The notes under the pieces were generated by a model. It saw only the letters and a list, made by a program, of their open reading frames with translations, made no database searches and was not told where the DNA came from. Position numbers and translations under genes: made by a program. A stretch of 38,193 nt of DNA from Pelargonium nanum. Lineage: Eukaryota > Streptophyta > Magnoliopsida > Geraniales > Geraniaceae. The stretch covers positions 1 through 38,193 of the forward strand of contig JAYMTF010000372.1 of the NCBI GenBank assembly GCA_036897485.1. The letters run 5' to 3'. Below are positions 1-24,454 of the stretch, in pieces (the first letter of the stretch is position 1; every line of letters starts with the position of its first letter).

Positions 1-548
1 AAATATTCATTATAATCATTCAAATTTTATTTTCTTTCTATTTAAAATATGAATTTAATTTCATTACTCTTTTACATATCCTTCATGTCCATTTTGATAA
101 TTTGCACATATTATATCTCCTTATAGTTGTGTTTTACTGAACAAACTTTTACAATCAAACATTTACCAAATATAGCTGACTTTTTGGCGCAGCTCCTTAT
201 AACTCTTTAAAATTTTCACCCCTTCTTACAGTTTTTGCAAAATTTTGCAGTAGACTAAACAAACAAGCTATCATAGATTTCTGCAAGAAATTTGATGTAC
301 CGAAATAAACGGTGGTTAAGGAAACAATATAATGTCCATATGTCGCCCCTAACCAAAGTGGGTGGGTCGGTGGGGGTATTGAATGAACAGTCAAGAAAAT
401 ACAGAAGAAAACAGAAACAGGCTGTGAATAAGGGTCCGATGAAGATCCAGTCAGGCCGGGAGAGACCTTGTCCTTATCATTCCCAACTCACGCAATTCTC
501 GCCATCACCAACTCTCTCTCTCTCTCTCCCTCTCCCTCTCCATCCATT
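1..548. other. upstream region of the acyl-ACP synthetase gene
   Basis: No gene is visible here. The first ~300 bases are AT-rich. From about 430 the DNA becomes richer in C and T and runs into a pyrimidine tract directly before the start codon at 549, as is usual for plant 5' untranslated leaders. No convincing TATA box could be fixed. The open frames that cross this stretch have low-complexity translations and are not supported as genes. Confidence 0.5.
512..541 (+). repeat. CT-rich microsatellite in the 5' leader
   Basis: An almost pure CT/CCCT tract ends a few bases before the start codon of the acyl-ACP synthetase gene. Such Y-patches are common near plant transcription starts, so this is probably leader or core-promoter sequence. 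Confidence 0.6.
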
Positions 549-14385
<13,837 letters not shown>

Positions 14386-14591
14386 ATTGGCAGGCCATTC
14401 CAGGTACCGTCAAATGAATTTGCTACAATAAAGAACATTTGTAATGATATTACTACACAGACAGATAGTAAACATAACATGTAAATTTGGAACTGATCCC
14501 CATTCCATTCCATCCCATGAGATGATAGATCCATTAATTCCTCGTGGCGATTGCACTTCCTTGAAAGAAAAAATATGTTTTTGTTTGTTTC

Positions 14592-14792
14592 TGTTACGAT
14601 TAGCATTATCTCTTGTACAGCTAGATTAGACTTATCTAATCAGTTTGAACTGATTAGAGTAAATCCTTTCTCTTTTCTGTTTCCTATTGTTTATCTCCCA
14701 TTAATCTTTCTTTTTCTCTCTCTTGTAAAGGCTATAAATAAGCCCTTTATACTAGATTGTATATCAGAAAATTCAGATATCAATTTCTCACA
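14592..14792 (+). mobile_element. candidate solo LTR just downstream of the acyl-ACP synthetase gene
   Basis: The segment starts TGTTACGATTAGC and ends CTCACA. It carries a promoter-like CTATAAATAAGCCC box about two thirds of the way along after a pyrimidine-rich stretch, the usual layout of a short Copia LTR. The flanks are GTTTC (14587-14591) and GTTTG (14793-14797), possibly a 5-bp duplication with one change. No primer site or internal domain follows. It starts about 200 bases after the stop codon, so it may lie in the 3' untranslated region. Borders are uncertain. Confidence 0.45.
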
Positions 14793-15433
14793 GTTTGCTT
14801 AATATCGAAGAACGCGAATTTTAAAGTTCGCATTTCCTTACAGCATGTTGAGAGTTACAGGTAGCTCCACATGAACAGAAGATGGTGTAATACAAGTCCT
14901 CTATGAAGATCCCAAGTGCATATGTTGATATATGTGCTGAGTTTTGACCAGGAAGTTCTTAACCAGATAGTTTCACATCATCATATATTTACTTCTACTG
15001 CTAAATGATACTCTCTCCTCAGCTACTTACTCTTTAGTGGGATATATAGGTATTTGAATATACATAAACAGAGCCCCTTTTCTTTTTTTCCTGATATTAT
15101 TCATGTGTTAGTGCAATAAGCCAGTGGAGATTTTTTTTTATTAGGTTACATTACATAAATAATCAGGAAAAAAAACCCCAACTTAAAGAACACTGGACAT
15201 GCACATACTAAAAGTAATGAGGATAAATATTTACTAAATTTAATTAGGTTTGTGAATTGTGTATTTGACTATGGTGAAATTAGCACACTAGAGCTTGTCG
15301 TTTTCTAGTCCGTATGTTAAGGTAGTTGTAATATTGATTTTGTTTTAATCCTGGGTTTTGGAGGGATGAACCTGGAACCTGAAAACTTTGTACCTAGGTT
15401 GTTGGAGTCCACATAAGGATAGCACACCAAGTG
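14793..15433. other. gene-free stretch after the acyl-ACP synthetase gene
   Basis: No open frame of note and no repeat with readable ends was found. The first part may be 3' untranslated sequence of the upstream gene. A short complementary pair, GCGAATTTTAAAGTTCGC, at about 14814-14831 can form a hairpin. Confidence 0.4.
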
Positions 15434-15720
15434 TTTGTCAGGGAATCCGTCTCGGGTGTGAGAATAAGTATTTTATCTCGGGGAACCAAATCACAGTCTC
15501 TAAAGAGAATTCTAGAGAGAGAATGTAAAGAGATGAAGTCTCAATGTAAGGAGTGAGATTCCCTCCTTTTACTAAAGATGAAGTATTTATACTTACAAAC
15601 TAAATCGATAACGTGTCATTGTATGATAAGTTATTGGTGAAGTGGGTGTCCACTTCGAGTCCCATTGTGATCTTGGGTCTCAGCTCCAAGACATGCCTCC
15701 CATGGGCGTCAAGCGAGTTT
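15434..15720 (-). mobile_element. possible LTR fragment of a retrotransposon, reversed
   Basis: Read on the minus strand, this stretch has an AGTATAAATACTT promoter-like box, then a CT-rich tract with repeated CTCTCTAG, and ends CGGATTCCCTGACA. That is the ordinary order of elements in the 3' half of a plant LTR. No primer site, coding region, partner LTR or target duplication was found, so this is an inference from layout only. Confidence 0.3.
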
Positions 15721-16317
15721 TGAATCCTCTACGCTCTCCAAAGTTTTTGGGTTAAGATAAAGCTCTTATGATTGTCTACGGTCTACCACTTTAGTCCCTA
15801 GTGATCCATTACGGTTCTTGAGGTACTAGAGGTACCAAACATGTTCTCGAGCATTGGGAGTGTAACTTTGTAGTTATCCAAGAGCTGACTTGATTTTTAA
15901 AGGCAAATTGTCTTGTGGTGCTCTTTGTGATCTTGAGCGCTTCTTTTGGTGACTAGATATCGTGATGTTCTTAGGAGGATGAAGGTCCTCTTGTAGGTGA
16001 GACACCTCCTTGAGGTCTTGGAGGCTTCTCTTGAGGATAAGTGTCTTCTTGGAGGTAAGACACCTCTCTTGATGTGTTGGATTGAAGAGGAGGACCCTTT
16101 AGAGGTGAGGTGCTCATCTTAATGCCTTAGTGACTACTCTTGGAAGGAGGAATTTCTTAGAATGTGATTGTGATGTGCCTCTTTTAGTGACTTTACTTTT
16201 CTGAATGATTTTAATGACTTTACTACTTGTGAGTTAGAGGGACATGAGTGCATAACATCTTGGTATGCGGGCGGGCCAAGTTGGAGTGAAGGATGTGCAT
16301 ACAAGGTCCTAGGACCG

Positions 16318-16780
16318 TAGCTTGAGGGTGAAATGCGCGGAGGAGCGTGGGGAAAAAAGGAGCTTGGCGTGACTCATTAGCCTCAATAGAGTGCTAGGGA
16401 GGAGCTAAGGTTGCGAATTCAATTTCTAGGCCATGACTTGAGGGTGACCTATGCGAAGGAACACGTACAAATCAAGATAAGCTTGGCAATAAGCCTTAAT
16501 GTTGTGTTGGGGAGGAACTGAGAATGCGGCTTCATTGTCGCGGCCTTGAACTGAGGGTGACCGGTAGAAGAGTGAACGCGGAGAGGAGCTTGGCGAGACT
16601 TCACCAACCTTGATGTAGTGATAGGGAGTAACTTAGACCGCGCATTGAAAGTGATAAAACGCTAAAGAAAGCGCGCAGAGAGGAACTTGACGAGAGTTCG
16701 TCAGCTTTGATGGAGTGTTGGGGAGGAGCTGAGCCGCGACTTCATTTTTTTTTTTTTTTGCCATAACTTGATGGTATGCT
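16318..16780 (+). repeat. degenerate tandem repeat, period about 115 bp, about four units
   Basis: Landmarks recur: CTTGAGGGTGA at 16321 and 16437, CTGAGGGTGA at 16551, a decayed form near 16644 and CTTGATGGTA near 16767. Between them GGAGCTTGGCG-like and GGGGAGGAGCTGAG-like segments also recur. Units have drifted by substitutions and small indels. The DNA is GC-richer than its surroundings. No open frame runs through it. It may be part of a larger decayed element that begins near 15434. Confidence 0.75.
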
Positions 16781-17301
16781 TGGTTCTCTTGTGTGGGGTG
16801 CGTCTATGTGCGTGGATGGATCTTCTATGACGATACCTAGAGACACACTCCTAACCCATGACATTTTGAGTCTTGAATATAGGTGTTGACATGGCACTTG
16901 GGCACACCCTTCGACCCGTCTTTGGACATTGACACATAGTTTTTTGGAGAACATTAGTTTGATTGAAGCTTCTTAATCTTGGTGGTACCCATAAGGTATA
17001 CATTTGTTCAGAGGTGCAATTATGCCAAATTCAGCTATATCCATGCTCCGTTAGTGGGAGTTACCATCTTAATTCAGTGAAGTAAAATATAAACTTCACC
17101 TTCTTGTTCAAGAATCTGGTGCAGGGAGGACAATAAAGAAAATTTTCAGATAAGTAATAGTTAGGTACATCAATAGTTTTCAGAATATCATGTCAACATT
17201 AGTAACAAAAGTGGATATGAGTTGTCATTGTTACATGTATCTTTTAATTATTTTTATTCTGAGATTGAGATTGACCAAATGAAATCTACTTGCTTACTAA
17301 T

Positions 17302-17410
17302 GTTTTTTATTTATTTATTGTTTTTCATAAGCAAGTGTGTCAACCGAGGCTCGAACCTGAGACGTCTGAAGGAGTAAGCTTGTTAATGCTTCTATAATGA
17401 GATTTGCTTG
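17302..17410 (-). mobile_element. tRNA-derived SINE copy, reversed
   Basis: On the minus strand it contains GACGTCTCAGGTTCGAGCC, whose GGTTCGAGCC part matches the RNA polymerase III B box, preceded by a decayed A-box region and followed by an A-rich tail (T-rich on the plus strand near 17306). It matches the copies at 37102-37195 and about 26111-26180. A clear target duplication was not found for this copy. Confidence 0.6.
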
Positions 17411-17465
17411 AGAATTCTCCCAACAGCAAGCCCCTTTCCTTAATTAAAAGTGTAGTGAGTAGAGA

Positions 17466-17825
17466 TGGTGTAAAGACTCAATTTAGTCTATGATTTTTTG
17501 TGTTTGAATTCAGTTAAGTTCCTTAATTATTTTTAAACTCAAAATGATCTCTGAATTTTAGTGTTTCAAACGAATTTGGTTTTTGAACATTTGTGTTTTG
17601 ATACAATTTGGTAACTATTTTTGACCCAAATAGTTCATAAACTTTCAAATACGCCCAAAATGATCCTTACCAGTAAAGCTTATATCAAAAGTTCATGGAT
17701 CAAATTGCATCCACATTTGAAAGTTTTGAGATTATTTTGAGTAACAAAAAAGTTAAGAAACTAAATTGGGTCTAATAACTAAATTGAATTCAAACACGAA
17801 AATTGGATCATTTACCTTTAACTTT
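17466..17825. mobile_element. foldback (MITE-like) repeat
   Basis: The two halves are imperfect inverted copies: GTGTTTGAATTCAGTTAAGTT at about 17509 pairs with AACTAAATTGAATTCAAACAC near 17777-17797, and CTCAAAATGATCTC pairs with GAGATTATTTTGAG. The fold centre is near 17665. It resembles the Mutator-like foldback at 24603-24955 in style (TTAGTC-type motifs), but its end repeats are eroded and no duplication is visible. Confidence 0.6.
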
Positions 17826-18143
17826 TAGTAAACATTGGAATGATTTTTGCGAACAGAACTAAAATGGTCTAGTCGGCTGTGGTGCAAGTAATGGAACATT
17901 TAGTGGAGATATCATATCACCAAAAGCAAAATCATGGAAATCCAAATATTTGTTTTGGTATGGTATGGTATGGTAGGTGTAGTGTCATCTATCAGACCAC
18001 GTGAATAAGTGAAAAATTGATCCAATCAATACAACTCCATAAAATGTTTCATGCTGACACTAACCTCGACCCCATTGGCCACCACACCAATTCCAGTAAA
18101 AATAAGAGACCAAGAGACAACACTATTGACACTCATCAAAACA

Positions 18144-18153
18144 CTTTATAAAG
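18144..18153 (+). promoter_or_regulatory. probable TATA box of the first RALF gene
   Basis: CTTTATAAAG, a perfect 10-bp palindrome, lies 42 bases before the start codon at 18186. The identical 10-mer stands 44 bases before the first in-frame ATG of the neighbouring RALF gene. A start of transcription about 30 bases downstream would leave a very short leader. Confidence 0.6.
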
Positions 18154-18185
18154 ACTCTATACAACCTGCAAATTAAGTTTGCAAA

Positions 18186-18548
18186 ATGGTAACAGAATGG
18201 AAGAGAAGTCACCCATTAATGTCTCTTTTGCTGCTGCTGCTTCTTCTTCTTCTTCTTCTTCTTCTTCTTCTAGGCTCACACTCCACAGTTGTTGCTACAC
18301 AACTACACATTGAATGCAACGGTTCCATGGCAGAATGTGGTGAAATAGGTGAGGAGTTTTTGGCGGATTCGGAGGTTAGTGAAAGGGTTTTACAGGCAAT
18401 AAGACGGCACATAGCTCCGGGGGTTCTCAAGGCCGACACGCCGGCCTGTAAAGTTTCCGATGGCATGCCTTACACTGGGAGTTGCCTCCCAAATCCCAGG
18501 TGGACCAGAGGTTGCTCCAAGATCTACAGGTGCAGGCCTGGGACATGA
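18186..18548 (+). CDS. RALF-family peptide precursor, diverged type
   Basis: Precursor of a secreted cysteine-rich signalling peptide; RALF peptides act in the apoplast on FERONIA-type receptor kinases or LRX wall proteins. Intronless, 120 residues. The signal peptide has 16 consecutive Leu (14-29), encoded by a CTG/CTT microsatellite. The propeptide has a Cys pair (ECNGSMAEC) shared with the next gene. The C-terminal part (about 73-120) has the four RALF cysteines, in PAC, GSC, RGC and YRC. The site-1-protease recognition motif RRxL is here ERVL (66-69), and the YISY motif is replaced by HIAP. The start has strong context (A at -3, G at +4). It pairs with the gene at 19989 as an old tandem duplicate. 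Family assignment is firm; receptor and activity are unknown. Confidence 0.88.
   Translation: MVTEWKRSHPLMSLLLLLLLLLLLLLLLLGSHSTVVATQLHIECNGSMAECGEIGEEFLADSEVSERVLQAIRRHIAPGVLKADTPACKVSDGMPYTGSCLPNPRWTRGCSKIYRCRPGT
18230..18272 (+). repeat. CTG/CTT microsatellite inside the coding sequence
   Basis: TTG, three CTG, ten CTT and one CTA codon in frame encode most of a 16-leucine run, the hydrophobic core of the RALF signal peptide. Length changes in multiples of three would vary the signal peptide without breaking the frame. Confidence 0.9.
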
Positions 18549-19944
18549 TGAGCCTCAACCAATGGCCTCACAAGTTTTTGGTTATGTTTTGCCTTGTTAA
18601 GTATAGTTTGTTAGTAATCAATTGGGATGGAAAATGTATGCCCATCACACTCTTTTAGCAAGTGTACCTTAAGTTAAAGATGATAGTAGAGAGGAGAGAC
18701 AGACTAGTAGAATTATTTAAATTTATACAACATCTTCCAATAATGAGTGTTTTATGATACATGTTTGTTCTATAATCTAGCTTCTCATGTACTCAAATGT
18801 TGAGATGGAGTCATTATTGGTGTTATTGGTGGGTGGGTTACAAGTGTTGATACTGAAAATAAAGCACTCCAACTTAGAGAGAAGTGATTTTGTGTCGTAT
18901 ATGTAAAGTATTGTAATATAAAATTATTTTTGTGCAACGACTAAAACATAACTAAAACAAACAAAAATATATACAAGACTGTAATACTCTTATAGAGGAA
19001 AATGATTACGAGCAAAAAAAAATGGTTTAGGCTAAACCGAGCCAATAAGATGATGATATCTTATTAAATTTCATTCATACTCGCCCAAGTGAATTAGTGG
19101 GAGCGGAGCGACCCGCCTGGATCCATGATTTTTAATAGGTGTCATCACCTCATAAATGACTTAACCTAAGCCAAAAATTAATTGGTTTAGACTCCCATTT
19201 CTCTACTTTTATATGTATTATTAATGATAAAATGATAACAAAAAATGAGTTCAACTTAATAGTAAGTAAATTATTCATGTTTGAGGTCATGAGTTCAAGT
19301 CTTGATGCATGCATTTAAAGTTTTATTTTGTTCAATTTTTTATCAGTTGAGCTTGAGCTACACAATAAGGAGTAGCTCTTCCCTTAAAACTACATCCCAC
19401 CAAACTTAAGAAAATGAATCCACGACCTCTCATTAAAATGTGTGTCTTGAACATTGAGTCATCCCCTAAGGGACTCTTCATTTAGGTATGACAAAAGTTA
19501 AGTTTTTTTGACTTACGACATCTTATTAATCATTACAAAATGGTTGAAAAGAAAGAAAAAAAAAAAAGCAAACATAAAATGGACTTTTGGTTGCCATTTT
19601 CTGATGTGGCACAATAGGAAAGGAGGTGACAACTAGTTTTACTAGTGGAGAAGTGTAACCAAACAAAGCCTAAAACCCAATAGGCGATAAACCCAGCCGG
19701 GCGAAAACCCTCCACAAAGCAGAGTAAAAGAATCCTTCTCTCTATTGTCCTTGTGAACTGGTGGGTGATGTAAAGTTTTAGATGTTAATTGGACATTACT
19801 ATAGAAATGTCTACAGCTTTGAATCACCATTGTGAGTTCAATCATAGAAAATAAAAATACAAGTGAGAACACAAATTTAGGTGTTGGTGAAGTGGGGTGG
19901 CCACTAACCCACCTTTATACACACACAACATAAAGTAGGAGATG
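18549..19944. other. gene-free stretch between the tandem RALF genes
   Basis: No gene is visible. The region 19030-19215 contains GGTTTAGGCTAAACC and, further on, CTTAACCTAAGCC plus GGTTTAGAC, a possible decayed inverted repeat. Its middle (19075-19165) resembles 37330-37425 (see that entry). The stretch 19245-19315 contains GAGGTCATGAGTTCAAGTC, which looks like a polymerase III B box, but is too eroded to call a SINE with confidence. Confidence 0.4.
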
Positions 19945-19954
19945 CTTTATAAAG
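19945..19954 (+). promoter_or_regulatory. probable TATA box of the second RALF gene
   Basis: CTTTATAAAG, identical to the box before the first RALF gene, 44 bases upstream of the ATG at 19989 and 65 upstream of the ATG at 20010. Confidence 0.6.
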
Positions 19955-19988
19955 TGGTTTTTGAAAGTGGGAGGACACAGAAGATGAG

Positions 19989-20336
19989 ATGCAGAGGCCT
20001 AAGTCTAACATGGAGTCTCTCCATCTCTGTTCCCTCCTGGTTCTAGGCCTACTGTGTCTCGGCAACTTGGCTTCCGCGGCGAATGAAGAACACGTAACAT
20101 GCAACGGTTCTATTGCAGAGTGCTATGAAGAAGATGAGATGTTAATGGAATCGGAGATAAGCAGAAGGGTTCTTGCACAGAAGAGATACATATCGTCGGG
20201 GGCTCTAAAGCCCGACCAACCGGTCTGCGGCAGTGGGAATGGCGGCCAAGCTTACAGTGGAAGCTGCCTACCTCCCCCATCTAACCCTGCAACTAGAGGC
20301 TGCTCTAAATATTATCGGTGTAGATCCGATTCATGA
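19989..20336 (+). CDS. RALF-family peptide precursor, diverged type, tandem copy
   Basis: Intronless, 115 residues, same secreted-peptide family and subtype as the gene at 18186: both share CNGS-AEC in the propeptide and GSCLP...RGCSK-YRCR at the C terminus. Unlike that neighbour it keeps the site-1-protease motif RRVL (59-62) and a partly conserved YISS (67-70). Four mature cysteines are present (PVC, GSC, RGC, YRC). Three ATGs crowd the 5' end: 19984 (another frame, a 20-codon overlapping upstream frame), 19989 and 20010 (both in frame). The ATG at 20010 has the strongest context and gives a cleaner signal peptide (MESLHLCSLLVLGLLCLG), so translation may start there, giving 108 residues. 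The METTL18-like gene converges on it 374 bases downstream. Confidence 0.88.
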   Translation: MQRPKSNMESLHLCSLLVLGLLCLGNLASAANEEHVTCNGSIAECYEEDEMLMESEISRRVLAQKRYISSGALKPDQPVCGSGNGGQAYSGSCLPPPSNPATRGCSKYYRCRSDS

Positions 20337-20710
20337 TCCTAGTTTCCTTCCAACCTATGGTGTTTCTCTACTTGGATCTGTATACTTTTTCTTGTGTAAC
20401 TACAGTTGCTGTAACGACTTTACATTATTTCATAATCAACCAAAGTTTACCTATCTGCTGTTTCCATATTACTGATTCTAAGCCTACAATATATCTATAA
20501 ACATAGTTTAATGAAGTTTGGGGTAGCAAGGATTGTTTCAACTCCACAAACAATTCAAGGCTTCAGAAAAACAAAGAACAAAGCTTAACTATTTTACCAT
20601 GGAAAACACTTTACTTTTGAGTGCACATAAAAGTATAATCACATATGGGAGGAAAAGTCGCTACAAAGTACAAACAAATGTGTTTTGTCCAGGTCATTCA
20701 AGTTTTTGCT

Positions 20711-23700
20711 CTACTTGAACGACAGTTTCCATACCTCTCGGACATTAGAAGAACCATCGGCAACTTCAGCAACCAGATTAGCGGCCATAGCACCTAATAA
20801 TGAGGAACCATTAGATAAAGAATATACAAAGAATGAGAAGTATCATCAATCATAACTAAACATTGGTAGTAGCTTAGACAAACATTGAATGCTCCCCCTT
20901 CCGATGTCCCGACCCAATAAATTCAAACAACGTAAATACAAAAGCATAACTATAACAAACAATCACCACAAATATAATAAATGGAAAGGTCAGCAAAGAT
21001 TAGCTCACCATCTTTCTCAACCACGGATAGGAATTGCCGTGTTCCCCCACCAACTCCAAAATAATGTTTTTTTGCAGCCATGTACACAACTCCATGAGGA
21101 TGTCGCATGCACTGTAAATTATAAGACTTTCTGAGCTCATGAAAATAAACTACTGGGTATAACAAAGACCCCTTCCTCTCCATACACACAGGCGCGCACC
21201 CAAAATAAAAATGAATAGAGGAAGTGGTAAGGCGATACCTTCTTTATGAGTTCATAAAGAGTCTGAAGAGTTGAGATTGAGTAAACAGTCTCAGCCATTA
21301 AAATAATGTCATAACCAGCAACAGGGCTGTCTGCAGAACCGTCATCGTTTACACGAGGAAGAAGTTGATAGATTTCACTCCAATCACCAGCAAAGTAGCG
21401 AACTTCCACCACAGAATCACATTTTGTCACATCTGTCTTTGAAGCTTGAGAGCTCTTTAAGAGATTTGCATTAACATTGGGAATAGTGAGGCATCGCAAG
21501 ACCTCAGCATTGAAATCTTGGAAATGTACGACAGCTGCATCCTGATGAACCAGAATGAGATGAAAAACAACAAAAGAATTTCAAACAGTTGAGCAGGCGG
21601 TACATTGGTTGAGCAACAGATCCTTGAATTTACCTCAAGGCATGCAAAGATGCCAGGAAGTCCATGGCCACAACCAAGCTGAAACTCAAAAATGAAAAGT
21701 CAGTATCTCTACTAAAAGACAGACCATTAAAAAAAGGAAATCACAAAGCTATGTGTTTACTATATCAAGGCAGGGAGCAAATTTTTTAACAAAAAAAATT
21801 CTTGAAAAAAATAGCATAAAATATCGATTAAAACAAATAGAAAGCTGATAGACTTATTTAAGAAAATCAAACTTTTATGCCAAAATTACTAAACTTGAAT
21901 TCTTCCGGAGTAGGGGCTCTGTGACCCTACCTATGTATGACAATTTTCTTTTCTTATATATTATACTGACAAATAACAATTGATAGATAATATCACACAA
22001 TATCACCTAAAACAGAGCAAGGAAGTTATGAAAGAAAAACTATAAGCTACTGCATATTGGTGGGTAAATATGTATATAATCTGCCAAATTTGCTTGATAG
22101 CACCAATGTAACATTTTATTTTATTTTCCGATTTTATGGTCTTGTGATATGAATACCTCAGGTCAAAAGGATATGAAATGTATTACACTGTTATATAAAT
22201 GAATATATAGACAAACAACACACACGATCTTGAAGATTGGGACATGAAATTCTACACCTGAAGCTTTCAAGAACATTTCATTAATACAAGCATCAGAAAG
22301 CATACAAGAGAGAACAGACCTTTTATGGTCACATCATTACTGTACAAAGAGGGAATACCGGAAGTTTTTCAACATGATTAATACTTTGTATATACAGCAC
22401 AGTAAGTAGCCTTCCTTATGGGCCACAGGTTAATAGTTTAACCAACCAAAGATTTAAACCTTGTACAACTAAATTGAGTTTCAATTTAAGCTTCACCAAA
22501 TTTTCTATAGATTATCCATTATATTTTGGTTTCTAATTATTCATTTTGCACGACAAAATTATATATAGATGTCATGGACTAAAGTCTCAGTAATCTAGAT
22601 AATAATTGCACATTTAGAGGACAAATAAATGGCAGGAAGTATGCAAATATTAGACTACAAATGCACCAACACTGAGATTTAGTATGCAAACTGTATCTGT
22701 ATAATTTCTGTTTCAGATAATGCTCAAATGTGTACTGCTTTATCCATGAACGTGAAGAAAACTATCAGAATATAATATTCAATCTACTATTCTCAATTTA
22801 ACTGCAATTGAACTGATAGCAAACTGGCTGGTAGTAACTCTTACATTAATATTTTTAAACTACCTCAAGAGCATATAGAGTTCGGAGCAAAATAACAAAT
22901 CCAATTTACCCCAGAAACAAGAATTGAATTTGAGGACACCTTACCTCCAATTCCATGAAACAAATGCACCCTAAGAGTACACACTTCATGGTCTGCATTG
23001 GAGTCAGTTTACCAAATGAAACCATAACATGAAGCGTGTAATGAGATTTTCAAAAAAAATTAAGCATCATAGAGATGGAGGATGCTGCTCAACAAGATGT
23101 CAAGGACTAAACTGTTGAAATCACTTGTTGTTATACAAGCACTGTCATTTCATAATTCTGAAATACATTAAGCATATGTTATTGCAAGTTGTAGCCTATC
23201 TTACTCATTATGCTTGGGGTTTTTAAACTTTGCATTTTCTTCAGCGTCATCAAAACGTCCTAAATTCTGCATTGTCACTTAACACTTGTCATAGTTCCAA
23301 AGTAACTCATTCCCTTGAACACACATGTTCTATCACGAAAAGAGTTTTGTATTAGGGACTTTTCTTTTCTAAACGCATTCTTTATCATTCATACTGAGCC
23401 GAAAATTGACAATTTATATCAAGATGACATAGTCAACTCCTTTGTATATCAACTTCGAACAATCAATGCCCTAAACTCAAAATGGTATCTAGTCTTACAA
23501 AATCTTCAAAAAGTATTTCCAAATAGCTTTTATCATGCTGAAACAACAAGTTAAGACATACAACTGAAGCAAAAGAATCACCTTAAAAATTAGAAGCCCA
23601 CCTCTAACACCCGCTTTCCCTTTAAAGACAATAGCCCATTTTGAATCTCCGAGCGAAGAGCTTTAACTAAATCCGATGAACCTTCCCACAGCTTCAGTCC

Positions 23701-24398
23701 TCCTACTTCCCACAAAATAAAGCATACGAATCATAATGATATATATAAGATGCCTTTTCCATTTCTCAACAAACAAACTAAACATATATCAATATGTCAC
23801 AAAAGCCACACAAAATCAGCATTGCTAACTTATACATACACATTTGACACACCTTCGTATTTTCCAGGGACCAAATCAGAATTGGACAATTTGAAAACCT
23901 CCTGAGTACTGACCCGGCCCTAAAATGAATAAACCACACAATGTCATCAATTTCATGAAGCCAAACAAAGAAAAAGAAAAATTGAAAATTCACCTTAAGC
24001 AGAGCAAGTCCGGCCAAGTTTACTTCTTCAGCCACGCACTTCACGGTGGACGAGACCTACTCGGAATCACAATCAAGGCGTTAGAATTTCATCAGAGCAT
24101 CAATATGAAGGAATTTAATTGAAATGAAAAAATATAAAGAAATACCTCAGAGGGAAGCACTTCGAGGCAAGGTGGAGGCGGAGGAGGTGGAGGAGAGACG
24201 GGACCGAAACCAAACCCTAAGTTCTGCTGCTCGTTAGTGGTGAACATGAAGCGGAACGTTTCGGAACTCGACTGCTCAGTAGGGTTCTGGATTAATTGAA
24301 AAAAAAAACAAATTAATTAAGTAATGGTTGCTGAACAGGAAAGGTAAAATCGGAAAGTAGAAGATGAAGAAGTAAGGTACCCTGGAATTGGCGGCCAT
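20711..24398 (-). CDS. METTL18-like histidine protein methyltransferase, nine exons
   Basis: A SAM-dependent seven-beta-strand methyltransferase of the histidine protein methyltransferase 1/METTL18 family; animal and yeast members modify a histidine in ribosomal protein L3 (uL3). Exons, from the start codon: 24381-24398, 24146-24286, 23994-24056, 23853-23919, 23602-23702, 21634-21678, 21239-21541, 21009-21111, 20711-20793. All borders are GT-AG and the joined frame is 924 nt (307 residues). SAM motif I, LGCGHGLPG, begins at residue 131 and opens a 15-codon exon; the family motif DIILMAETVYS is at about 223-233. Residues near 39-46 are eight prolines. The first exon codes for only six residues (MAANSR). 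Intron 5 is 1.9 kb with no recognisable element. The substrate in plants is inferred from the family only. Confidence 0.9.
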
Positions 24399-24432
24399 GG
24401 AGGCGGAGGCGGAGGCGGAGGCGGAGGCGGTC
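24399..24432 (-). repeat. (CCGCCT)n hexanucleotide repeat in the 5' leader
   Basis: About five and a half hexamer units end exactly at the start codon of the METTL18-like gene. GC-rich and able to change length, it could influence initiation. Confidence 0.85.
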
Positions 24433-24454
24433 AGTAGTGAGTAGAGTTGAGCAT
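24431..24454 (-). promoter_or_regulatory. short upstream open reading frame of the METTL18-like gene
   Basis: ATG at 24454 opens a seven-codon frame (MLNSTHY, then TGA) that ends 32 bases before the main start codon. A further ATG at 24498 opens a 61-codon frame in another phase that overlaps the main start. Either would matter only if transcription starts upstream of it, which the sequence does not show. Confidence 0.4.

Noticed and set aside
18209..18466. Minus-strand open frame with an arginine run
   Set aside because: The Arg/Ser run is the reverse reading of the CTT/CTG repeat in the RALF signal peptide.
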